A DNA stretch of 33,754 bases from an uncultured Clostridia bacterium (GCA_944382905.1 CALWNU010000010.1:1-33754), one strand, 5' to 3'; counted from the stretch's first letter, positions 8,068-15,853 are shown. The notes: generated by a model from the letters alone, not told the origin. Made by a program: numbers and translations.

Positions 8068-8115
8068 GAATCGCAAAAAAATTAAGATAACAACGAGAAA
8101 AACTATTACTATAAT
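8068..8115 (+). promoter_or_regulatory. Promoter and putative activator site of lipoprotein gene 3
   Basis: TATAAT (8110-8115) lies exactly 31 nt after GAATCGCAAAA (8068-8078), the same motif and spacing as at gene 2. The remaining leader, about 250 nt, contains a small hairpin (TCCCTG/CAGGGA near 8213-8231) and no supported gene. Confidence 0.45.
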
Positions 8116-8370
8116 AAGATTATTGTGAAAAACAAAATATTTCTTCACATTTTTTACATTTGCGCATAGAAGTATCAGTGGCCGAACCGGCAGACTTCGA
8201 ATGATTTGGTTGTTCCCTGCGGCAGACAGGGACGCATAAAATGGCAAAGTTGGATTGCCGTACAGACTTGCTACGCCGGGCAAGGACATTGATACTTTAT
8301 GATACTGTTTCGCAAATTCCAATGCGGGACAGCCCCGGGCATCCGGGAAAAAGTTTGAAGGAGGATACAT

Positions 8371-9963
8371 ATGAAAAAACTGGCATTTCTGCTGGCGGTT
8401 ATGATGATGTTCAGCCTGCTGTTGGCTGGCTGCAACGGCACCACGAACTCCAGCGCGCCGGAGAGCACTCCCACCAGCGGCGGCGGCGAGAGCACCCCGG
8501 TAGACAGCGACAATCCTTACGCGAACATTGACCTGAGCGAGGAACAGAACGTCGTCATGTACGTAACGGCGACTGAGCCCAACGCGATGAAAGAAGTCAT
8601 GGAAGCTGCGAATGAGAAAATCAAAGCGGCGATCAATACGACCATCGAGTTGTATTTCATTCCGTCTTCTGAGCGTGCGACCAAGTATCCGCTGGTTATG
8701 GCAGGCGGCGATACCGTTGACCTGATCTACACCGCGAACTGGTGCTACTACAAAGAGCAGGTAGAGAAGGGCGGCTTCCTGGAACTGACGGAAGACTTCC
8801 TGAACACCTACATGCCTCAGACCATGGAAGTTCTGCCGGAAGCGGCCTGGAAAGAGACCCTGATCGGCGGCAAGATCTACATGGTTCCCCGTAACACCGC
8901 GGCGATCTTCCCGGATCGTGGACCGGTTGTGAACATGGAAATTGCTGAGAAATACGGCTTTACTGCGGACGATATCACTTCTTATGAAGATTTCGAAGAG
9001 CTGCTGCTGGCCATCGGTACCAACGAAGCTTCCAATGGTATGTACGGCTACTATGCTTCTCAGTCCTACAACCTGCAGCAGTTGGCGTTGATCTACCCGA
9101 ACAACCTGATCAACAACCAGGCTTCTGACTATGTATACTACAGCCAGCTGTCTGACCCGACTTTCGAGAATCCTTTCTTCCTGTACACTTCTGACATGTA
9201 CAAAGACTATGCGCTGAAAATGGCAGAGTATGCGGCTGCTGGCGTATGGCCGACTGACGCGATCGCCAACACCAACTCCGTTACCACCCTGTTTGGCAAC
9301 AAACAGTCTGCGACTGCTTATCAGAACTACTACAATGGTATCACCCAGATCGAAGCTTGGCGTGAGCAGGGCATCGAGTGCGAACTGTTCGACATTTATC
9401 CCGAAGGCTACCGCGCACTGCGTGACTCCTATGTAGGCGACGGTATGGCAATCCCGACCTTCTCCAAGATTCCGGAGAGAGCGGCTGTTGCGCTGGACTT
9501 CATTAAGAGCGACTACGAGACCTACATGCTGCTGGCTGGCGGTTTCGAAGGCAGACATTATATCTATGACGAAGCGACCAACACCATCACCAATGGTCCG
9601 GAAGCCGGCGACTATACGTTTGATGGATGGGCTTGGGGTATCCGTCATAAAGACTTCCCGTGGCCGGCTACCGACGACGCGAGAATCAATGCGGCGAACG
9701 AGCATCTGAGCGAAACTCAGATCAAAGATGAAGAGTGGCCTTACTGGGGCTTCACCTTCGACTATGCGCCTGTAAGTGCTGAGTGGGCAGTTATCTCTGC
9801 TCTGGTTACTGAGAATCAGGCATCGTTCAACCTGGGTTCGTTTGGCGCGAACACCGAGGCTGAGTGGGAAAGCTTTGTTCAGAGGCTGAAAGAAGGCGGT
9901 CTGGACAAATACATGGAAGAGTGGAACAAACAAAGAGACGAATTCCTGGCTGCCAACGCCTAA
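8371..9963 (+). CDS. Extracellular solute-binding lipoprotein of an ABC sugar importer, paralogue 3
   Basis: A 530-residue paralogue. Its signal peptide (MKKLAFLLAVMMMFSLLLAG) ends at lipobox Cys21, with a linker rich in Ser, Gly and Pro. The same conserved blocks occur as in the two upstream genes (YPLVMAGGDTVDLIYTANW, YMVPRNTAAIFPDRGP, FDGWAWGIRHKDFPWP, LDKYMEEWNKQRDEFL). AAGGAGG (8358-8364) lies 6 nt before the ATG. It appears closer to paralogue 2 than to paralogue 1 in the N-terminal half (both have EPNA near the start of the mature domain and KETLIGG before YMVPRN). It probably delivers an oligosaccharide-like ligand to a permease encoded elsewhere. A strong terminator closes the unit. 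Confidence 0.88.
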   Translation: MKKLAFLLAVMMMFSLLLAGCNGTTNSSAPESTPTSGGGESTPVDSDNPYANIDLSEEQNVVMYVTATEPNAMKEVMEAANEKIKAAINTTIELYFIPSSERATKYPLVMAGGDTVDLIYTANWCYYKEQVEKGGFLELTEDFLNTYMPQTMEVLPEAAWKETLIGGKIYMVPRNTAAIFPDRGPVVNMEIAEKYGFTADDITSYEDFEELLLAIGTNEASNGMYGYYASQSYNLQQLALIYPNNLINNQASDYVYYSQLSDPTFENPFFLYTSDMYKDYALKMAEYAAAGVWPTDAIANTNSVTTLFGNKQSATAYQNYYNGITQIEAWREQGIECELFDIYPEGYRALRDSYVGDGMAIPTFSKIPERAAVALDFIKSDYETYMLLAGGFEGRHYIYDEATNTITNGPEAGDYTFDGWAWGIRHKDFPWPATDDARINAANEHLSETQIKDEEWPYWGFTFDYAPVSAEWAVISALVTENQASFNLGSFGANTEAEWESFVQRLKEGGLDKYMEEWNKQRDEFLAANA

Positions 9964-10002
9964 TCGTCTTTGGTTCTGCGAATCAAACCAAAACAGAAAG
10001 AG

Positions 10003-10031
10003 CCCTGTGCAAATTGCACAGGGTTTTTTTT
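10003..10031 (+). terminator. Intrinsic terminator after lipoprotein gene 3
   Basis: CCCTGTGCAA and TTGCACAGGG (10003-10023) form a near-perfect palindrome followed by T8 (10024-10031). Confidence 0.93.
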
Positions 10032-10047
10032 GACGGAACGGAGATGT

Positions 10048-10809
10048 TTATTTTTGTCCCCACGGACATGCGGCCAGGCACTTGGCGCAGGTATGCTGCC
10101 CGAATACCGAGGCGATTTCGTCCAGGAAACGGTTGCAAAGCACTTTGTCGATCCGTTTTTCCGGCGGGTCTGCCGGGGAAAAATTCACCCCGCGGATTGC
10201 ATGGACCGGGCAAGCGTCTGCACAGCGGGTACAGTTGCCGCACCGGTTGGCGATGGGAGAATCAGGCGGGAGCGGCGCGTCGGTTAAAACAGTGGTGAGC
10301 CGCAGCCGGGGCCCGACAGAGGGGTTGATCAGGTGGCAGCTTTTTCCAATCCAACCAAGCCCGGCGTGGCTGGCGGCAAACCGGTGGCTGAACATCCCCA
10401 TCAGCTCGGTTTCGGTTTTGGGCAGCCCCGCCGTGCCGCTGCGCGCGATCCGGTCCTGCAGGCCTGTCGCCGGCTGTGTTTGCCGGTAATCCGACGTGGG
10501 GACCGGGTAGGAACGAAATCCCTGCTGCTGCAGCAGGTTGGACAGGGAAAATCCGATGGTGTCCAGCTGCCGGTTGATGGCAGCATAAAAATAACTGTAG
10601 GAACGGGTCGGACCATCGGCCTGTTCTTGAATGATCTGTTTCGGGAAAAAGATCGCCACCGAGACGGCGCGGGGAAAGGACGCGCAGAATTCCCCGTAAT
10701 ATTCCTGGATCCAGGCTTGGTCGCGGGTCAAATCGGCAACGCCCACCAGGTTGGCCCCTAGATCGGCGCCGCGTGCCTGCAAATCCTTCTTCAATTGCAA
10801 GGGATCCAT
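10048..10809 (-). CDS. QueG-like epoxyqueuosine reductase family Fe-S protein, short form
   Basis: A 253-residue protein with the QueG-family signature HAGLGWIGKS (148-157). It has two ferredoxin-like clusters: Cys190-x2-Cys193-x2-Cys196-x3-Cys200-Pro, and Cys241-x2-Cys244-x3-Cys248-Pro near the C-terminus. QueG reduces epoxyqueuosine to queuosine in tRNA using cobalamin. This protein ends right after the second cluster and lacks the C-terminal HEAT-like domain of full-length QueG, so the precise substrate is uncertain. The ATG at 10809 follows an AAGGAG and leaves a short leader after a strong promoter; an upstream in-frame ATG at 10980 lies beyond that promoter and is rejected. No queuosine gene adjoins it, but two tRNA genes are transcribed divergently. 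Confidence 0.75.
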   Translation of the reverse strand: MDPLQLKKDLQARGADLGANLVGVADLTRDQAWIQEYYGEFCASFPRAVSVAIFFPKQIIQEQADGPTRSYSYFYAAINRQLDTIGFSLSNLLQQQGFRSYPVPTSDYRQTQPATGLQDRIARSGTAGLPKTETELMGMFSHRFAASHAGLGWIGKSCHLINPSVGPRLRLTTVLTDAPLPPDSPIANRCGNCTRCADACPVHAIRGVNFSPADPPEKRIDKVLCNRFLDEIASVFGQHTCAKCLAACPWGQK

Positions 10810-10866
10810 TGTAATGCTCCTTTTTTGCGGGTTTCCGGCAAAGGGATTCCGGTTTTGTTTGAGTCC

Positions 10867-10895
10867 ATTATAAAATTGGCGGTGGGGAAAGTCAA
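10867..10895 (-). promoter_or_regulatory. Promoter of the QueG-like gene
   Basis: On the minus strand TTGACT (10890-10895) and TATAAT (10867-10872) are separated by 17 bp. Confidence 0.85.
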
Positions 10896-10944
10896 TCTGT
10901 CCTGCCTGCGCAGAAATAACCTGAGGAAGTTTTGGGGTTTGGTA

Positions 10945-10973
10945 TTGACAATCCTGCAAACAACTGTTATAAT
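10945..10973 (+). promoter_or_regulatory. Promoter of the tRNA-Asp/tRNA-Thr unit
   Basis: Consensus TTGACA (10945-10950) and TATAAT (10968-10973) are separated by 17 bp, about 40 nt before the first tRNA. It points away from the QueG-like promoter. Confidence 0.92.
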
Positions 10974-11012
10974 AAACCACGTTGTGGACAGGGTGTTTTC
11001 ATCGAATCAGAT

Positions 11013-11089
11013 GGCCTGGTAGTTCAGTTGGTTAGAACGCTAGCCTGTCACGCTAGAGGTCGTGGGTTCGAACCCCATCCAGGTCGCCA
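11013..11089 (+). tRNA. tRNA-Asp (GTC)
   Basis: Full cloverleaf. The acceptor arms GGCCTGG and CCAGGTC pair with one G-U. The anticodon stem CTAGC/GCTAG carries loop CTGTCAC with anticodon GTC. The T-arm contains GGTTCGAACCC (approx.), and CCA is encoded at 11087-11089. Confidence 0.97.
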
Positions 11090-11093
11090 AAAT

Positions 11094-11169
<76 letters not shown>

Positions 11170-11170
11170 A

Positions 11171-11206
11171 AAAAGAGTAAGTTCCTTGGAACTTACTCTT
11201 TTTTTG
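11171..11206 (+). terminator. Intrinsic terminator of the tRNA unit
   Basis: AGAGTAAGTTCC (11174-11185) and its exact complement (11188-11199) flank TT, preceded by A-rich sequence and followed by T7. Confidence 0.93.
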
Positions 11207-11213
11207 TTTTATC

Positions 11214-11271
11214 GGCGGAGGATAACGCCCAGCAGGTGCTTTGCCGCTGGGAGATTCCGCCGCCTTTTTTT
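11214..11271 (+). terminator. Two-stem terminator-like structure before the pilin promoter
   Basis: An outer stem GGCGGA/TCCGCC (11214-11219, 11256-11261) encloses an inner stem CCCAGC/GCTGGG (11228-11233, 11246-11251) and is followed by T7 (11265-11271). It could be a second terminator after the tRNAs. It matches no riboswitch that I can recall. Confidence 0.45.
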
Positions 11272-11305
11272 CCTGAAAATAGCCGATGCCAAATGTCCTC
11301 CGATA

Positions 11306-11314
11306 TGGTATACT
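11306..11314 (+). promoter_or_regulatory. Extended -10 promoter of the pilin-sortase operon
   Basis: TGG followed by TATACT (11309-11314) is an extended -10; no good -35 is seen. It lies about 90 nt before the pilin ribosome binding site. Confidence 0.5.
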
Positions 11315-11405
11315 TTTTCTGCATTCAAACGGACAACAATTGCTTTGACGGCGGTCCGGCAAACGGCATACGCAATCCTGCCGGACAGGAAAGGAGCAAG
11401 GTTGG

Positions 11406-13104
11406 ATGAACCGAATCAAAAAAAGTATTGGCTGTTTTGCTGGCCATCGCAGGGGTCGCCGTCATGGCGGCGCCGGCGCAGGCGGCGGATTATACCATTA
11501 CGATTCACAACAGCGCCGCAGGCTATACCTACCAGGCGTATCAGGTATTTGCCGGCGGATTGACATCGGATAGCGGCGACGACATTTTGACCGACATCAC
11601 CTGGGGCGACGGGGTAAACGGCGAAACGCTGCTGCCGGCGCTGCAGGCGGACGATACCATCGGGTCGTATTTTGTCGATTGCAACACTGCGGCCCAGGCG
11701 GCCCAGGCGCTGGAAGGCTTTGGGGACGACAGCGAAAACCTGGACGCTTTTGCCAAGTTGGTAGGGAAAAACCTAGGTACGCCGGCCGGGACCAGTTCGT
11801 ATGAAACCGGCGGAGGCCCGGCGAAGTACACCATTTCGGGGCTGGACAGCGGCTATTATTTGATTCAGAGCACCCAGGTCCCCGAGATGGGCACACACAC
11901 CAAATACATGCTGCAGATTGTGAAATCCATCGAGGTAACGCCCAAAGCCACCGATGTGCCCACGGTGGAAAAGAAGGTCTATGAAGCGGAGAAATACAGC
12001 CAGGATGGCGGCTATGGCCAGGGGTACAATGACGTGGCGGATTATGACATCGGCGACACGGTGTCGTTTAAGCTGATCGGAAGCGTTCCGGATATGAGCG
12101 CATACGACAGCTATGCTTACGCTTTTCACGATACCATGTCCGCCGGCCTTGCGCTGGACGAGGAGAGCATCCAGGTATACTTGACCACCGCGAAAAACCA
12201 GGAGTTGGATGCTCCGCTGGACGCTGGCAGCTACAGCGTGTCCACACAGAGCCTGGACGATGGATGCACCTTTGAGCTGTCCTTTTCCGACCTGAAGCAG
12301 GTTGCCGGAATTGGAGAAGCCAGCTATGTGGTCGTAACGTTTAACGCTACCCTTACCAGCGACGCGGTAATTGGCCTGGACGGGAACAGCAACGAGGCAT
12401 ATCTGTCGTTTTCTAACAACCCCTATGCGGAGGAAACCGGCAAAACCCCAAAAGACGCGGCGGTGGTCTTTACCTATGCGCTGGACGCGTCCAAGGTAGA
12501 CGCGGACCAAGCGCAGACCAAGCTGGAAGGCGCGGAATTTGTACTGTTTAACGAGGCGAAAACCCATGTGGCTAAGGTGGAAGCGTCCACCGGTACGCTC
12601 CAGGGCTGGGTGGCGCTGACGGAAATCGCTCCAGGCGCCAACGAAAGCACCATTACCTATGAGCAGCTGGCGGGGTATTCCACTGGGCCGGACAGCGCCA
12701 TTATCCTGCGGTCCGCACAGACCACCGGCCAATTTTCCGTATCTGGCCTGGATGACAGCACCTATTCCCTGCGAGAGATCAAAGCGCCGGCTACCTACAA
12801 CCTGTTGACACAAGACGTGGCGGTCACTTTGACGGCCACCACTGCCAATGGGCAGGCTTGGGATGATTTGGTGGCGGCCAACGCATTGACGAAACTGCAG
12901 GTCCAGGTGGGCGACAGCCCGGCAGCGGAGGGCAACATAAGCGACGGAACCGTCTCCATTACGGTGGAAAACAAGAAAGGAACCCCGTTGCCGGAAACCG
13001 GCGGCATGGGTACGACCTTGTTTTATGCCGCAGGCGGCACCTTGGCGGCGGTAGCCGGCGGGCTGCTGATTGTGCATAAGCGGCGTTCGGCCAAAGGCCG
13101 CTAA
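11406..13104 (+). CDS. LPXTG major pilin (SpaA/SpaH type) with an A7 frameshift in the signal peptide
   Basis: A cell-wall-anchored pilus backbone subunit. AAGGAG (11391-11396) lies 9 nt before ATG 11406, but this frame leaves the pilin frame at a run of seven A (11418-11424). One A fewer would give MNRIKKVLAVLLAIAGVAVM, a normal signal peptide ending in AQA. As it stands, the intact frame (558 codons) opens only from TTG 11428, 31 nt from the ribosome binding site. The mature protein has an N-terminal domain (YTITIHN, GYTYQAYQVF), a VTPKA segment near residue 172 of the open frame that may be the pilin lysine motif, and Ig-like domains with an E-box (YSLREIKAP). An LPETG signal (from residue 521), a hydrophobic helix and a KRR tail end it. 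Pilin identity is secure; expression depends on the A tract. Confidence 0.87.
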
Positions 13105-13123
13105 CGGACGGGAGCGCTGAGCT

Positions 13124-14008
13124 TTGACAGACCGCAACACAAGACAAATGCGCCGGTTTTCCCGCGGCGGGGCCAGGGCAAAGGCGAGAAGAAAAGACAG
13201 ACGAATCACCGATGGGCTGGTCTTGATGCTGGCTGCGGGGCTGGCGCTGCTTTTGTACCCTCTGATCAGCGATTCTTGGAATGCTCTGCACCAGTCCCGG
13301 GTTATCGCGGATTATACGCAGGCGGTTACGGCGATGCCGTCTCACCGGTATCAGCAGATGCTGGAAGACGCCAGGGCCTACAACGCCGCTTTGCTGCGCA
13401 GCCCGAACCGCTACCATCCCACCGAGGAGGAAAACGCCTGGTATGAAAGGGCCTTGGATGTGTCGGGCAACGGCGTGATGGGGTATTTGGAAATTCCCTC
13501 GATCCAAGCGTCCTTGCCGCTTTACCATGGCGTGGAGGAGGCGGTTTTGCAAACGGCGATTGGGCATATCCAAGGCAGTTCCTTGCCGGTGGGCGGCGAG
13601 AGCACCCACTGTGTGGTGTCCGGGCACCGGGGGTTGCCTTCTGCCAAGCTGTTTACCGATCTGGATCAGCTTCAAGTGGGCGACACCTTTTCACTGCGGG
13701 TGCTGGATGAGGTGCTGGTGTACCAAGTGGACCAGATCCGGATCGTGGAACCGCAGCAGCTAGAGCTGCTGGAAATCGAAAAGGGGAAAGATCTCTGCAC
13801 GTTGGTGACCTGCACGCATTATGGCGTCAATTCCCACCGGCTTTTGATCCGAGGCCAGCGGGTCGACACCGCTTCTGAGCGCCCGGTGCGTTGGCCGGCG
13901 GCGGGGAGCTTGGCTGTGGGGACGCTGGCAGCGGCGGCGGTCGGCATGATCGTCCGGCGCAGAAGCGGCGCCGCATTGCGCCGGGCAGAGGGAAAACCGC
14001 GGCCTTAG
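13124..14008 (+). CDS. Class C (pilin-polymerising) sortase
   Basis: A membrane transpeptidase that cleaves LPXTG between Thr and Gly and joins pilins through a lysine. The 294-residue protein has an N-terminal membrane helix (about 30-48) after a very basic cytoplasmic tail, the catalytic domain with SGHRG (His168), TLVTCTHYG (Cys230) and SHRLLIRGQR (Arg239), and a second C-terminal helix (about 259-276) followed by RRR, typical of class C. The usual TCTPYG has His in place of Pro. The start is a TTG with GGGAG 9 nt upstream; the first ATG (13148) has no ribosome binding site. It lies 19 nt after the only pilin gene, so pilin and sortase probably form one transcript. Confidence 0.9.
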   Translation: MTDRNTRQMRRFSRGGARAKARRKDRRITDGLVLMLAAGLALLLYPLISDSWNALHQSRVIADYTQAVTAMPSHRYQQMLEDARAYNAALLRSPNRYHPTEEENAWYERALDVSGNGVMGYLEIPSIQASLPLYHGVEEAVLQTAIGHIQGSSLPVGGESTHCVVSGHRGLPSAKLFTDLDQLQVGDTFSLRVLDEVLVYQVDQIRIVEPQQLELLEIEKGKDLCTLVTCTHYGVNSHRLLIRGQRVDTASERPVRWPAAGSLAVGTLAAAAVGMIVRRRSGAALRRAEGKPRP

Positions 14009-14023
14009 CAGAAGCACCACAAG

Positions 14024-14062
14024 AAAAACACCTTTGCATGGTACCATGCAAAGGTGTTTTTT
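14024..14062 (+). terminator. Bidirectional terminator between the sortase and trmO
   Basis: Perfect complementary arms (14024-14040 and 14045-14061) flank GTAC, with A5 on the left and T6 on the right. It serves the sortase on the plus strand and the converging trmO on the minus strand. Confidence 0.93.
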
Positions 14063-14085
14063 GAAACAGCAAACGGGCCGGCCGG

Positions 14086-14793
14086 CTACTTGCGGCCGTC
14101 CTGCTGGTTTTTTTGCAGATCGCAGACCAACAGCAGGCCGCCGTCCACCTGGAAACGCACTTCAAAATCGGCAAACGCGAACCCGTACACGCGGCCAGGC
14201 TGCTTTTGATACGCCGGGCGGGGATCTTGCGCCAGCACGTCCAAAAGCCCCTGACGCAGGGCAGGCGGTACCTGCTGCAGCAGGTGCGCGGGAAAGTCCA
14301 CTTGCAGCACTCCTTCTTTAGACTGGAACGCAAAGCCGCCGGTGGCTTCCGGGTGGGAATCCGCATAGGGCAGATAGGGCTTGATATCGTAAATCGGTGT
14401 CCCGTCCATCAAGTCGGCGCCTGCTACCAGCAGCGTCGGGCCCTGTTTGCCCTCCCAATCGATCCGCTCCAATTTGACGCAGGACAGCCCCAGCGAGTTG
14501 GGGCGGAAGGGGGAACGGGTGGCGAAAACTCCCATCCGGGTGTTGCCGCCCAGCCGCGGCGGCCGCACCGTGGGCGACCAGTTCTCGCGCACCGCCTGGG
14601 AAAACTGCCAGATCAGCCAGATGTGGGAATACCCCTCCAGCCCCCGCAAAGCGTCCGGGTTGCGGAACGCCGGCTCAAACTGGATGGTTGCTTTTAATGA
14701 ATCAACCAGCCCGCTTTGGCGCGGGATCCCGAACTTTGTGGGGAAATCGCTGCGGATATGGGCGATGACTTTCAGCGCGTCAGATTCTTTCAT
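14086..14793 (-). CDS. trmO: tRNA (N6-threonylcarbamoyladenosine37-N6)-methyltransferase TrmO
   Basis: Uses S-adenosylmethionine to methylate t6A37 in threonine tRNAs that read ACY codons. The 235-residue protein has the UPF0066/TsaA family signature GVFATRSPFRPNSLGLS at residues 88-104, preceded by GYSHIWLIWQF, and DGTPIYDIKPYLPYADSH in the second half. The length and C-terminal extension (PALRQGLLDVLAQDPRPAY) match bacterial TrmO. The start at 14793 follows GGAAGGAG; an upstream in-frame ATG at 14859 lies ahead of the promoter and is rejected. A tRNA-Thr (GGT), a likely substrate, is encoded 3 kb away. Confidence 0.92.
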   Translation of the reverse strand: MKESDALKVIAHIRSDFPTKFGIPRQSGLVDSLKATIQFEPAFRNPDALRGLEGYSHIWLIWQFSQAVRENWSPTVRPPRLGGNTRMGVFATRSPFRPNSLGLSCVKLERIDWEGKQGPTLLVAGADLMDGTPIYDIKPYLPYADSHPEATGGFAFQSKEGVLQVDFPAHLLQQVPPALRQGLLDVLAQDPRPAYQKQPGRVYGFAFADFEVRFQVDGGLLLVCDLQKNQQDGRK

Positions 14794-14815
14794 GCGAGAC
14801 AGCTCCTTCCCTGAC

Positions 14816-14844
14816 AGTATACCTTTTTTGCTGCAGCTTGACAA
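14816..14844 (-). promoter_or_regulatory. Promoter of trmO
   Basis: On the minus strand TTGTCA (14839-14844) and TATACT (14816-14821) are separated by 17 bp. Confidence 0.75.
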
Positions 14845-14857
14845 CGCCCGCCCGGAC

Positions 14858-14894
14858 AAAAAGAAAAAGGCCCGCTGGCGGGCAGCGGGCCTTT
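14858..14894 (-). terminator. Intrinsic terminator of hsp20
   Basis: AAAGGCCCGCT and AGCGGGCCTTT (14866-14876, 14884-14894) pair perfectly around 7 nt. On the minus strand a T-rich run (TTTTTCTTTTT) follows, just before the trmO promoter. Confidence 0.9.
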
Positions 14895-14902
14895 AGAGGG
14901 AG

Positions 14903-15349
14903 TTAACCCTCGATGGCGATATATTTGGTTTCTTCTAGTTTTTTCGGATCCTGTTTCGGGATGGACAGTTTGAGAATGCCGTCTTCAAATTTGGCCTGGA
15001 TGTCGTTTTGCGAAACACCCTCGCCGATGTAAAAGCTTCTTGCACACTGGCCCACATACCGCTCCCGGCGGATGTATTCCCCTTCGTGATCTTTTTCCTC
15101 TTTGTTCAAGCCTTTTTCCGCGGAAATGGTCAGATACCCGTTTTCCACCTTGGCTTTGATTTCATCCTTGTGGAAGCCCGGCAGGTCGATATCCAGCTCA
15201 TAGGTAGAACCGGTATCGCGGATATCCGTTTTCATCAGGTTCTTTTCATGCTTGCCATATAATGCGTTGCGGCTGTTGCGCAAACTGCGGTCAAAGGGAA
15301 AGTCAAACCAATCGTCAAACAAATTTTCACCAAAGATACTAGGCATCAT
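14903..15349 (-). CDS. Small heat shock protein, Hsp20/alpha-crystallin family
   Basis: An ATP-independent holdase chaperone. The 148-residue protein has a short N-terminal arm (FDDWFDFPFDRSL), an alpha-crystallin domain from about residue 39 (MKTDIRDTGSTYELDIDLPG, then NGYLTISAEK), the conserved ARSFYIGEGVSQNDIQAKFE segment with DGILKLSIPK after it, and a short tail. Two adjacent ATG codons follow GGAGG; the first (15349) has 8-nt spacing. The leader of about 80 nt follows a promoter overlapped by a CIRCE element, so heat-inducible control by HrcA is expected. It has its own terminator and is monocistronic. Confidence 0.94.
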   Translation of the reverse strand: MMPSIFGENLFDDWFDFPFDRSLRNSRNALYGKHEKNLMKTDIRDTGSTYELDIDLPGFHKDEIKAKVENGYLTISAEKGLNKEEKDHEGEYIRRERYVGQCARSFYIGEGVSQNDIQAKFEDGILKLSIPKQDPKKLEETKYIAIEG

Positions 15350-15434
15350 AAGTCATTCCTCCATTTCGTATTTTACCTTTTGAATGCCTATGGGATTGGG
15401 GCCTCTTTTGGCTCCTTTCCTTTGGTACAACTCT

Positions 15435-15476
15435 ATTATAGTCAAAATATTAGCACTGTCAATAGGAGAGTGCTAA
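15435..15476 (-). promoter_or_regulatory. CIRCE (HrcA operator) overlapping the hsp20 promoter
   Basis: TTAGCACTG (15450-15458), 9 nt, then GAGTGCTAA (15468-15476) matches the CIRCE consensus with one mismatch; the palindrome extends with AAAATA/TATTTT outside. On the minus strand TTGACA (15457-15462) and TATAAT (15435-15440) are separated by 16 bp, so HrcA would cover the -35 box. Established knowledge: HrcA represses chaperone genes through this element. Confidence 0.93.
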
Positions 15477-15561
15477 TATTTTGTAAAAAGAATATGAATA
15501 TTTTTCGAGATTGGCGTCTGCGAAACAAAAAGGAAGCCGGTGGTAAAATCATGGATTTTCC

Positions 15562-15590
15562 TTGCATTTCGGGAAAGAATATGATATAAT
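15562..15590 (+). promoter_or_regulatory. Promoter of serS
   Basis: TTGCAT (15562-15567) and TATAAT (15585-15590) are separated by 17 bp. The transcript would start near 15597. Confidence 0.85.
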
Positions 15591-15596
15591 CCAACC

Positions 15597-15833
15597 AATT
15601 GCAAAAAGGTGGATGCGTTTGAGGGAAACGAAGGCGAGCAAAGCGCAAAAGAGAGCCGGCGGTTGGTGCGAGACCGGCAGCGCAGCGGGCCGGTCCATTT
15701 CCCAAGCAGCCGGCGAGGAACCGGCGGTTGGTACCCGGTATCGTACCAGTAAGCGGTCGGGGGATTTGCCCCGGCAATTTGGGTGGCAACGCGGAATTTT
15801 TCGTCCCATAGGTGGGCGGGAAATTCCTTTTTT
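15597..15833 (+). promoter_or_regulatory. T-box leader (tRNA-Ser sensing) with terminator
   Basis: The T-box core GGGTGGCAACGCGG (15781-15794) is present. Its variable base is C, which pairs with the G discriminator of tRNA-Ser. Upstream is a Stem I apical region GAGAG...GGTTGGTG (about 15650-15668). A candidate serine specifier TCC followed by A lies at 15694-15697. The competing terminator pairs 15793-15806 with 15814-15827 and ends in T6. Uncharged tRNA-Ser should favour the antiterminator and turn on serS. The T-box call is firm; the specifier assignment is by position and pattern only. Confidence 0.92.
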
Positions 15834-15853
15834 GTTTTGAAGGAGGTTTTTGC

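Noticed and set aside
8053..9933. 626-codon antisense frame over lipoprotein gene 3 (similar ones over genes 1 and 2)
   Set aside because: Composition-driven shadows of GC-rich coding sequence; the Arg/His/Val-rich product resembles nothing, and no promoter or ribosome binding site was found.
11214..11271. Riboswitch upstream of the pilin
   Set aside because: The two-stem fold with a T-run lies upstream of the pilin promoter and fits none of the riboswitch consensus sequences I compared from memory; treated as terminator-like.
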